12,100 nucleotides of DNA from Cochliopodium minus (lineage: Eukaryota > Discosea > Himatismenida > Cochliopodiidae). Below, piece by piece: positions 1 through 7,734 of this stretch (positions are counted from its first letter, which is position 1; every line of letters starts with the position of its first letter). Location: positions 106,082 through 118,181 of the forward strand of contig JAMYWO010000085.1 of the NCBI GenBank assembly GCA_024220525.1, given 5' to 3'. The translations under genes and the position numbers were made by a program. The notes under the pieces were generated by a model. It worked only from the letters and a program-made list of their open reading frames with translations, was not told the DNA's origin and searched no databases.

Positions 1-18
1 CAGCAACATTATATTGGA

Positions 19-693
19 ATGTCAATCAGGAAATTAAAATTTCATGAAAAAAAGTTGTTAAAGAAAGTTGATTTTCTTGAATGGGGAAAAAAAGAAAAAA
101 TTGTAAATAGAACTCTCAGAGTATATCAAATTAGAGTAAGATCTGATTACGATTGGTAAAATTTTGAGAAAATAATAATATTTTCTTTATAATTTCCCAA
201 TAAAGTTATGTTGATTACTGTAAGGAGATTCACAGTATTTCAGAAAAGCTCCAAAAATTAGATCCAAAAGATCCATTCAGAATTAAAATATCAAATCAAT
301 TACTCGAAAAATTATATCAAATGGGATTGATTACAACAAAAAAGAATTTGGGAGAATGTGTTAAAATAATTCCAGATTCTTTCGCAAGAAGAAGATTACC
401 TGTAATGTTAGTAAGATTAGGATATATAAATAGATTGAGTCATGCAATAAATCTTGTTGAACAAGGACAAGTAAGGTAAACATTTTAATCTCCTCCATGT
501 ATCAAATTTAAATTTAATTTTAATTCATATCTTCTCAAGAATTGGACCACAAGTTGTAACTGATCCAGCATTTTTAGTAACCAAGTATCATGAAGATTTC
601 ATTTCATGGAGTGATGATTCTACTATTCGTCAAACAATAGATAATTACAATCTTGAAAACAATAATTATGACATGCAAGATATTGTCATCTAA
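19..693 (+). CDS. IMP3: U3 snoRNP protein IMP3, S4 domain; 3 exons, complete
   Basis: Exons are 19-155, 206-475 and 540-693, with GT-AG introns of 50 and 64 bp. Splicing gives 186 residues ending in TAA. The N terminus (MSIRKLKFHEKKLLKKVDFL) is close to the start of yeast and human IMP3, which fixes the ATG at 19. Exon 2 carries the family's basic RRRLPV stretch, and exons 2-3 form the S4 RNA-binding region (NLVEQGQVRIGP, then TDPAFLVT). Length matches the family (about 180-184 aa). IMP3 is a nucleolar subunit of the SSU processome. It works with MPP10 and IMP4 in pairing U3 snoRNA with pre-18S rRNA. The intron 1 boundaries were chosen because they restore the family spacing between the RSDY segment and the later LDPKDPF segment. 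Nothing is missing or damaged. The neighbouring gene converges on it from the opposite strand. Confidence 0.95.
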
Positions 694-785
694 AAACATT
701 TTTTTTTTAAAATTCATTTTTCAAATATATTTATAAATTAAAAAATTTTTTTTACAAGAAATGTTTAATAAATTAAAAGAATTGA
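694..785. promoter_or_regulatory. short convergent 3' intergenic region with candidate poly(A) signal
   Basis: These 92 bases lie between two converging stop codons (IMP3 and the GT10 gene) and are almost pure A/T. An AATAAA at 767-772 on the + strand is a candidate polyadenylation signal for IMP3. No equally clear AATAAA is seen for the opposite-strand gene. The mRNA ends could overlap, given the small gap. Confidence 0.35.
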
Positions 786-3700
786 TTATAAAGACTTATT
801 TTCAAATCTTTTTACGTTCATGCTTTTTGTGAAACGAAAACAAAAATAAGCATTAATAAACAAAAAGAAAAATATTGCAATTCTTATGAGAAAAAGAGTG
901 TTAGGATGAAAATCCCAAGAAGGGCTGTGTACAACCAATGTTTTGTATCTTCCCATTACTTTTTCCATTTTGCGATATTCTCCATCCAATTTATTTAAAC
1001 CAAAATCATAACATGTCTTTTCCTCTGGAGGTTCATTCATAGGCCAATATCTGAAAAATATTGAAAAATAAAAATAAAAATAAAAAATAAAAAAGAAAAA
1101 TAAATAAAAATATTAAAAAATAAATAAAAATAAAGAAGATAAAAAATTAATGAAATATTAGAAAAAAAATAAAAGAATAAAAATTATTTTTTACCCAATC
1201 ATTGTCTTTGGGTCAATACCTAATTTGGAGAAAGATGGAGAGTAAGACCCCATGTGATGGTGCATAAAGTATTGAAGAGAGGAAAGAGGAAGGGGAGTAG
1301 AAAAAAGCATGACATCGCTGAGTTTCCCACTCAAAAAGAGACCATCACCATTCTTACCAAAATTCAAAGTGGCAGATTTGAAAGGTTGTAAAAGCCATTT
1401 ACTTCTTTCATTTTGATATTCCAATCTATTTCCCAATTTCCCATCCAAATACAAAGTGAGAAAGTTTTCGGTATCATTTGCAACAATGTTTGCAAAATAC
1501 CAAGTTTCTGGCTCCAAAATATTTCCAAAAGTGTAACATTGAGTCCCGCAAAAAGAAATTCTCATCCCCACCGTTTGTGTTACCAACTCTACTTCAAATC
1601 CCGTTTTATACATTGATTTTCTATAACTCAATATTGGCATGCTTGATATTGCTGAATGTGATAATTTCCCTCTTTTTTTTTTTAAAAAAAAATATTTGAA
1701 AATAAAAAAAAATTTTGAAAAATCAAAAAAATATTTTTAAAAATTAAAAAATGGAAATAAAAAATGGAGAATATATTTACCTATGAGCAAATTTGTGCAT
1801 TTCAATTCCATCGTAATATCTAATTTTTTAATTAATGTTACTTAAACCAAATAAAAATAAAAAATAATAAAAAGTTAATAAAATAATAAATAAAAATGAA
1901 AAAAAATAAAATTAAAAAAAATAATAAATAAAAAAAATAAAAAAAATAAAAAAACAAGAAAATACATCCAAAAAGAAATAGTAAAACCAAGGTCATTGTT
2001 TCCAATTTTGGGAACTTTTTTGATTTTGACAAAAGATTCAAGATTAGTAAACTTGGAAGTGTAAGCAGAAGAAAGAAAACTCTCCATCTTCGCATCCCTT
2101 ATTGATTTCTTATCCACCCCTTCTCCTCCCTCTCCCCCTTCTTTCCCTCCTTGTACTGAATTGATATTTGGATGATCAGAAATGGATTTTTTGTTGGAGG
2201 ATAAGAGGGAATGAACTTTTTTGCAAATGCGACATTTACTGGAGAGGAGACATTGTGAATATTTTTCTTTGAAGAGGGGATTTATTTCTTCTTTTTTCCA
2301 CTTTAAGTATTTTTTGTATTCCTCTTCTCCCATCTCTTTTATGTATTTCGCTAGTCCCTTTTCTCCTTTTCCATCTCCTTAACATTAAAAAAACATATAT
2401 TTTAAAAATTAAATTAAAATTAAATTTTTACATTTAAATTAAAAAAAATTAAATTTTTACATTTAAATTAAAAAAAATAATAAAAAATTTTAAATAAAAA
2501 AAATACTAATGAAAGAAATATAAAAAAATACTAATGAAAGAAATATAAGAAATAGAAAAGTAAAATAATCTACTAATGAAAGAAATAAGAAAATAAAAGT
2601 AAATAATGTATTAATGAAATAAATAGAAGATAATATAAAAAGAAACTAAAGAAAGAAATATAAAAAGAATCTAATGAAGAAATACAAAAAAATACTAATG
2701 AAAGAAATATAATATAAAAAAGTACTAATGTAAGGAAAAATAAAAAAAATACTAATGAAAGAAATATAAAAAGAATACTAATGAAAGAAATATAAAAAGA
2801 ATACTAATGAAAGAAATATAAAAAGAATACTAATGAAAGAAATATAAAAAGAATACTAATGAATGAAAGGATGTCAATGAAAGAGTTTTGGCCTGGAGCC
2901 CATTTTTTTAAAGATTCACTTCCCCAATAAATTGGAACTACTCCTAATTGAAATCCATTAACAACATCTTCCTTTACGTACCCTTTTAAAATAAATAATA
3001 AAACATTAAAATGAATAAAAATATATGAAAATAAAATAAAATATTAAATGAATAAAAATATAAAAATATAAAATATTAAATTAAATAAAATATTAAATTT
3101 CATAAAATATTAAATTAAATAAAATTGATGAAAATAAATTAAAAAAAAATATAAAATAATAAATCAAAAATAACAATTAAAAATGATTACCTTCAAGATC
3201 ATCATTTTCGATGGTTAAGATATATTTGTATTTTTGAAGAAGAGTTAGTTTTTGTTTGATAGAAAGAGGAGAATTTTTCTTTTTTCCACTTTTTTGATCA
3301 AGAACACAATTATCTCCAAGAAAATCAATTTTGAGAAGGGAAGAAAGTTTTTTGAGAAAATTAATTTTTTCTTCGCTGAAATGATCACAATTAGAAAGAA
3401 ATGAAACTATCCCTGCTCTTCCCTCTAAAGAAGGATAAGTTTTGAATTGTTCAAAATCTCCACCTCCCCATGGACAAACGAAAGAAATGGGGAGGTCACT
3501 ATTACTCGAAAAATTGAGATAGAAATCAATGTGTTTATTCACTATTTCTTCTTTTTGGAAAGAATAATGTTTTGGTGATTCGAATGATAACAATCCCCAA
3601 AGTTGAGAATGTGCTCTCTTTTGTGGCCAAATGATCTTTTTGTCAAAATACTTTTCAGATTTTCTTTCTTTTGAAAGATAATGTGGCTGTAAAATCACTA

Positions 3701-3965
3701 AATCAGCATCTTCCGTATTTAAACTCACTTTTGAATGACATGGTATATCACATTGTGATTTGGGAACCTTTTTTTAACAATTATTTCAAATCATTATTAC
3801 AAAAATTAAAATCAAATCTTTTTTTTTTACATCCATTCCAAAAAAAGAATTATAATCTTTCTCCCAATCAAACCAATTTGTATCTGATTTATCAAATACC
3901 ACAATGTTTATAGTATTTACAAATATCAACAAAAATAAAACTATAAACACAAAAGTTTTTTTCAT
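786..3965 (-). CDS. GT10 fucosyltransferase-like domain fused to LamG-like domain, membrane anchored; 7 exons
   Basis: In transcript order the exons are 3965-3831, 3767-3191, 2982-2857, 2377-1966, 1819-1781, 1671-1195 and 1050-786. Every junction is GT-AG and in phase, giving 676 residues and a TAA stop. Residues 1-24 form a hydrophobic signal or signal anchor (starts MKKTFVFIVLFLLIFV). Residues about 50-340 match GT10 alpha-1,3-fucosyltransferases: CDIPC, then an ADLVILQPH strand, the YKYILTIEN...YVKED...GVVPIYWG donor-site motif across the exon 2-3 joint, NSFI, LAKYI and a C-terminal CRIC pair. Residues about 400-575 resemble a LamG/concanavalin-A-like lectin fold (GFTISFW, LTLYLDGK, GKLSDVMLF). 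Residues 640-660 are a membrane segment with a basic 16-residue tail. The family transfers fucose from GDP-fucose in the Golgi. Substrate is unknown. The usual Lys of the donor motif is Asp243 here, so activity is uncertain. The exon model is inferred from phase and homology only. Confidence 0.85.
2505..2856. repeat. 26-bp tandem repeat array inside intron 3 of the GT10-LamG gene
   Basis: Four identical 26-bp units (2751-2776, 2777-2802, 2803-2828, 2829-2854) begin ACTAATGAAAGAAATA and end AAAAAGAAT. A fifth partial copy runs over the exon 3 boundary at 2855-2863. Degenerate, length-variable copies continue back to about 2505. Read on the gene's own strand, each unit contains CTTTCATTA followed by GTATTC, the same sequence as the exon 3 donor site (exon base 2857, intron from 2856). 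The array makes up about three quarters of the 479-bp intron. Confidence 0.85.
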
Positions 3966-4112
3966 TTTTTTTTATTTTCTTTCAAAGGATTTGATTATAT
4001 GCGGAAAAAACAAGGATATAATCAATTAGTGTCAATAGATGAAAGATTATAATTAGAGGGGAAATATATTTTTTTTTAATCATAATATTAATTTCTTATT
4101 CTCTTTTTTTGA
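3966..4112 (-). promoter_or_regulatory. upstream region of the GT10-LamG gene with a 10-bp perfect inverted repeat
   Basis: This 147-bp spacer lies between the 3' end of the mitochondrial-like gene and the ATG of the GT10-LamG gene, both on the - strand. It contains TTGATTATAT at 3991-4000 and its exact reverse complement ATATAATCAA at 4016-4025, separated by 15 bases. The arms could be a hairpin in the 5' leader or a palindromic protein-binding site 26-60 bp before the start codon. No consensus promoter element is recognised. Confidence 0.35.
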
Positions 4113-4808
4113 TCAATTGAAATTTTTTCTTCCTTCATAGTACATTGAAAAAATTTCATCAGGAGTAATTTTTTCAGAATTAACTTGAGCTTCCATCAAT
4201 CTTGTTGCACTTTGATATTTTTCTTTTGTAATTCTTTTTCTTTTTTCAGTTAATTCAGTTTGATAAATTTCTGAACGACTTCCATAAGGATACAATCCAG
4301 TAGGTTGAAGAGCTCTTCTAACTTCATCATCAATCAAATGTAAAGGATCTCCAAATTCATTTGTTTTTTTAGTGATATATGGTCTTTCATCTTTATCCCA
4401 AGCATGTTCCAATTTATATTTCTCAGATTCAACACAAAAATAAACAGTTACACCTGCCACTAAAACCCAAAATCCCCAAAATTTGGACAAATGATAAGGT
4501 TTCCATCCATTAAAACTATCTGGTAACATTGCTTGATCATTTTCATGATGTAATGGCCAATCTTCACGCAACTATATCCCATAAAAATGAAAAAATTTGA
4601 AAAAATAAAAAATAATTTTATATAAAGATATTCAAGATATTACTTTTCCAGGAAAGAGATATCCCTCTGGACCATATTCATATAATGCAGATGCTGGTTT
4701 ATCTGCAACATCAGCAGGTTGTTTTTTAGCATAATTTCTAGATTGAATTAAACTAGTATTATATTTCAAAATAGGAATCTTTTTGATTTTCTTATATGAT
4801 TTCATCAT
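4113..4808 (-). CDS. predicted mitochondrial single-pass membrane protein, unrecognised; 2 exons
   Basis: Exons are 4808-4644 and 4571-4113, with a 72-bp GT-AG intron in phase 0. The product is 207 residues and ends in TGA. I do not recognise the family with confidence. Residues 1-30 are basic, low in acidic residues and hydroxylated (starts MMKSYKKIKKIPILKY), like a mitochondrial targeting peptide. Residues about 86-102 (FWGFWVLVAGVTVYFCV) form one membrane segment. Before it comes a conserved-looking aromatic/acidic stretch (REDWPLHHEND), and after it a charged tail of about 100 residues with DPLHLIDDEVRRAL. The topology and size resemble single-span accessory subunits of respiratory complex I (NDUFB group), but that is only an analogy. 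Two ATGs are adjacent at 4808 and 4805; either could be used. The gene is tandem with its - strand neighbours but not overlapping. Confidence 0.75.
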
Positions 4809-4820
4809 CTCCTTTCAATA

Positions 4821-4872
4821 TTTTTTTTTTTTTTTTCTTAATCAAAATCAAAGATCAAAAAAAAAAAAAAAA
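4821..4872. repeat. T16 / A16 inverted homopolymer pair upstream of the mitochondrial-like gene
   Basis: Sixteen T (4821-4836) and sixteen A (4857-4872) flank a 20-base spacer, so the two runs form a perfect 16-bp inverted repeat. It lies 13 bp before the ATG of the mitochondrial-like gene and about 100 bp after the CAP gene stop codon. Poly(dA:dT) tracts of this length usually exclude nucleosomes and mark promoters in AT-rich eukaryotes. Run length may be inexact because homopolymers are error-prone. Confidence 0.6.
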
Positions 4873-4976
4873 TGCCATGAAAAAGAGCATATATTGATAA
4901 TACAATCTAATTTCTATTAGAAACTTTATTTGACATACTATACATTTTATCACAATTGAAGAAAAGATTAGTTATA

Positions 4977-5857
4977 TTAACCTGCAAAAAGTTGAGTAAA
5001 GTAATATTGGCCTTGATCGTTTTTGAATACACCAATAGAACACCATCTTGATTTATTATTTTCCAAATTTCTCCTGTGACCATCACTTTTGATCCAACCA
5101 TCCACAGCAATTGATGCAGGATTGGGATAATTGAAATTGTATGCAAGATTTTCGGCTGCGAAATGTGAATACATTGGATATGCTTTTACTCTTTCTTTGA
5201 ATCCATCATGACTGAATGGAACTTTTTTCAAAGCCATATCTTTGCTATGTTTTAAACAAATCTTATAAATTCCATCATTCCATTCCAAAATTGGAAGATT
5301 TTTGCTTTTTCTATATTCATTTGTCAATTTTAATGTTTCCATTCCCATTTTCTTCAATTCATCATCTTTTGAAGAACCAAAAAATGGAGAATCTGATTGA
5401 TTTTGAAGTTTATTCAAATCATTCAGTGTATATGTTTTGGTTTCTCTATTTTGTTTCCTTTTTGAATTGATTAGAACTTTAAAAATCTTCCATTTCTTTT
5501 TAAATCTTACCAACTGTTCCCAAATTTGTTCCTAACTTCGATCAATTGTTGATTAGTATTTTTATTATCTTGATTTTTTTTATAAAATGGTCTTAAAGAT
5601 CCTTTTAACCATTTTTCTTTCAAATTTGATCTTGTATTTTCAATTTGTGTTATTACATTTTCTTCATTATTTTGTTTGATCTTTTTGGTCTTATTTTCGA
5701 GAACATCTTCCAAAATTCTTTTATTTTTTCCAAATGAATTGATAATTGGCGGGTAATTCGATATTTCAGAAACTAAATCAATCACTATTATTTTCTTTTT
5801 ATCAATAATTTTTGGTTTAACATCCTCATCATCAAGTGTGAGATCAATAAAGCTCAT
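4977..5857 (-). CDS. CAP (SCP/YkwD-like) domain protein with N-terminal SUMO-interaction-like motifs; 2 exons
   Basis: Exons are 5857-5511 and 5457-4977. The 53-bp GT-AG intron holds a CTAAT branch-point-like sequence, and the product is 275 residues ending in TAA. The acceptor was picked because it is the one that joins the two frames. Residues about 150-275 form a CAP domain: FSHDG (His199), AENLAYNF (Glu218) and DGHRRNL (His243) occupy the usual cavity positions, and the fold ends on a GQYYFTQLF strand. The N-terminal 140 residues are charged, with two hydrophobic-acidic motifs, FIDLTLDDED (3-12) and IIVIDLVSE (23-31), like SUMO-interaction motifs, and Lys-rich patches (KNKR, KTKKIKQ) that could be nuclear signals. 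No signal peptide is present, whereas most CAP proteins are secreted. The role is unknown. It is divergently paired with the Asn-rich gene. Confidence 0.85.
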
Positions 5858-5942
5858 TTTTTTATTTTTTTCTCCAAAAGAGAGCGAAGCAAACAAAAAA
5901 AATAAAATTGATACCTAATTCTTTGTTTTCTTTATTTGAAGA
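5858..5942. promoter_or_regulatory. 85-bp divergent intergenic region (shared promoter)
   Basis: The start codons of the - strand CAP gene (5857) and the + strand Asn-rich gene (5943) are separated by only 85 bp. The segment is A/T-rich with a more mixed core (GAGAGCGAAGC near 5880-5890). Core promoters and both 5' leaders must fit here, so the two genes probably share control elements. No TATA box or named factor site can be assigned. Confidence 0.55.
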
Positions 5943-7079
5943 ATGAGATCCGATAATCCATTTGAGGATGATCAACAAACAAAAATTAATGAATCAAATG
6001 AAGCTATTCAAGGTAACAATGAGACTATTCAAAATGAAGAAGATGAACAATTAGAAGAAGGGGAATTAGAAGAAGAAAATGAAATACCAACCTATAACCC
6101 ATTTCAATCTTCTCTTAATCAACAATTTGATTATAATCCCAATATTCCCAATACACGAATTAAACAACAAATCCTGCCAAATAATATTGAGAATAACATT
6201 TATTCTTCTCCTAATTATTTCCCAAATCCCAATCAACAAATTTTCAATCCTTCTCCATTTTTTAATAATCTGGTACCCAATAATAATCATCCTCTCAATC
6301 AACCCAATTTTGTATTAATGCGTAATTCTTCTCTAAATCAACCAAATGATTTTAATTCACAACAAACAGAACCCCAAAATTCTCAAAATGAAAATTTTTG
6401 GAATAAGAATGCACCCACTCCATTTTTCTCTCCAAATCAATATTTCCCACTAAATTTTCAACAGAATCCAAACACCCAATATCCAATTAATAACAATTCT
6501 AATTTGAATCTTCATCAATCGCAGCATAATAATCTCAATGATTCTGATTCTGATCATTCTGATCCTCAATTGCAACAACCAAATATAAATCTAAATCCTA
6601 ATTCTTCTAATCCTTATTTGAAACCACCTATCCCTCAAAATAATCTACAATATTCTTTCCCTCAACCAAATATACAGTATCATTTCAATCCTAATTTTCC
6701 ACAACATTTCAATCCTAATCCAAATCTTTCACAGCATCAAATTAATCCTAATCCTCATCTTTCACAGCAACATTTTAATCTTAATTCTAATCCTAATAAT
6801 GATCTTAATCCTAATACTCATACTAATACTAATTTTAATTGCAATTCTAATTCTAATACCAATTCTAATACTAATACCTATTCAAAACATCCTCAAACTT
6901 TTTACTTTAATCCTTTCTCTCATGTACAACCCCAATTACAATCTCATCCTTTCTTTTTTCCTCCTCAAAACGATACAATGAGAATCCCTTTCAATAATAA
7001 CATGAACAATAATATGGACAATAACATGAATAATAATAACATGAATAATAATAACATGAATAATAATAACATGAATAAN
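5943..7079 (+). CDS. acidic then Asn/Pro/Gln-rich low-complexity protein with NPF motifs; 3' end missing
   Basis: An open frame starts at ATG 5943 and runs about 378 residues to the undetermined base at 7079. No introns are needed. Residues about 30-48 are very acidic (EEDEQLEEGELEEENE). The rest is Asn/Pro/Gln-rich with few Lys or Cys, like a prion-like disordered region. Three NPF tripeptides occur (DNPFEDD near the start, TYNPFQSS, YFNPFSHV). NPF is the known ligand of EH domains in endocytic adaptors, so a trafficking or condensate-forming role is possible, but no folded domain is visible. The end is a run of NNNM repeats. The frame formally continues past 7079 into reverse-transcriptase-like sequence and stops at 7241. 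I treat that as a junction artefact or insertion, not part of the protein. Confidence 0.7.
6991..7079 (+). repeat. 15-bp tandem repeat (AACATGAATAATAAT) at the truncated end of the Asn-rich gene
   Basis: The unit AACATGAATAATAAT starts at 7023, 7038, 7053 and 7068, with looser copies back to about 6991. It encodes NNNM-type repeats. The last copy is broken off at the N at 7079 and is followed by unrelated sequence. This is a typical place for replication slippage and for assembly breaks. Confidence 0.8.
7079..7079. other. undetermined base (N) at a composition and content boundary
   Basis: This is the only N in the window. It sits exactly where the tandem-repeat coding sequence on the left changes to reverse-transcriptase-like sequence on the right. 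A gap-fill, scaffold join or collapsed repeat would produce this pattern. Confidence 0.9.
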
Positions 7080-7310
7080 TCAGGAGTGAGAATAACTCTT
7101 TTTAGAAAGTTTATTGATCACTTTGCACCAATTCTCACAAAAATTGCAAATGAATCCCTTCTTACTGGAATCACAAGTGAATCGATGTTGAAAGGAAACA
7201 CCACTCTCTCATCCCAAAGAAAGAAGATGGCAATGATGTGAATGACCTTAGACCAATTAAACTTCTCGAAATATCCAGGAAAATAATCACCAAAGCAATG
7301 ACTCAAAGAA
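7080..7310 (+). pseudogene. reverse-transcriptase fragment of a non-LTR retrotransposon, frameshifted
   Basis: The first frame (about 7081-7200) reads FRKFIDHFAPILTKIANESL, then LTGITSESMLKGNTT. A second frame from about 7205 reads LIPKKEDGND, then DLRPIKLLEISRKIITKAM, then TQRIDKR. Together these match the N-terminal part of LINE-type reverse transcriptases (leaf-Asn-Ser-Leu segment, LIPK, RPIxLL, KIxxKxxxxRI). The two frames differ by two bases at a CTCTC run around 7205. The second frame stops at TAA near 7326. The catalytic FxDD region is absent. The 7311-7480 stretch holds an open + frame with PSDQITGL that may be a further worn piece of the same enzyme, but this is weak. The element is dead here. 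Its true 5' end is hidden by the N at 7079. Confidence 0.75.
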
Positions 7311-7734
7311 TTGATAAAAGAAAATAACCACCTTAGGGAATTGATATATCTTCCTTTCATTTCCATTCTTTCAAGATATGAAGGAGGATTATTACAGAGG
7401 AAACCCCACATTTTCCCATGTAATTCTGGGCAACCATCAGACCAAATTACCGGGTTAACAGGAAGATTCTGCAAAATCATATTAAAAAAAGGGTTTTTAT
7501 TAAAAAAAAATAAAAGAGAATTTCCATTTTTTTTTTTTGAATGAGATTTTTAAACAAAGATGGAGTTCTTTTACTAACAACTCTTCTCGCAAAAAAATAA
7601 GAAATTTTGTTCCCAAATGAAATGTGTTTTAGCTTTTTATTTTTAATTAAAATTCTTCATTTATTTTATAGATACCTATCTATTTATTTAATTTTATTCA
7701 TATTTTTTAATGAAGTAATGTGAGAAAATTAAGG
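7311..7734 (+). other. relic or non-coding stretch between the RT fragment and the NTPase relic
   Basis: The stretch 7311-7544 has an open frame with no recognisable domain, perhaps worn retrotransposon sequence. At 7541 an ATG opens a short frame (MRFLNKDGVLLLTTLLAKK) interrupted by TAA and followed by AT-rich sequence with a possible acceptor (TTTATAG at about 7665-7671). It might be a first exon of the downstream NTPase relic, but no continuous model could be built. The remainder is A/T-rich, with no other feature seen. Confidence 0.35.

Noticed and set aside
1838-2095. Open - strand frame of hydrophobic residues (Phe/Leu/Tyr-rich)
   Set aside because: It is read-through of A/T-rich intron 4 and an off-frame piece of exon 4 of the GT10-LamG gene.
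1875-2333. Stand-alone 152-residue gene
   Set aside because: Its first two thirds are exon 4 of the GT10-LamG gene (start extends to 2377 through a splice acceptor); the hydrophobic end is intron.
2505-2860. Repeat array as a CRISPR
   Set aside because: Units are contiguous tandem copies with no unique spacers, lie inside a eukaryotic intron and have no cas genes nearby.
5858-5896. Longer N terminus for the CAP gene reaching to 5896
   Set aside because: It would need a TTG start; the ATG at 5857 is the first standard start and fits the compact intergenic region.
6799-6981. Ile/Leu-rich open frame within the Asn-rich gene
   Set aside because: Shadow of AAT/CCT codon repeats read in another frame.
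5943-7241. A 432-residue fusion of the Asn-rich protein with a reverse-transcriptase piece
   Set aside because: The joint is at an undetermined base inside a tandem repeat, and the RT part is frameshifted soon after, so a fusion is not supported.
7118-7480. 120-residue - strand open frame
   Set aside because: It is antisense to the RT relic and has no recognisable motif; the + strand reading explains the conserved residues.
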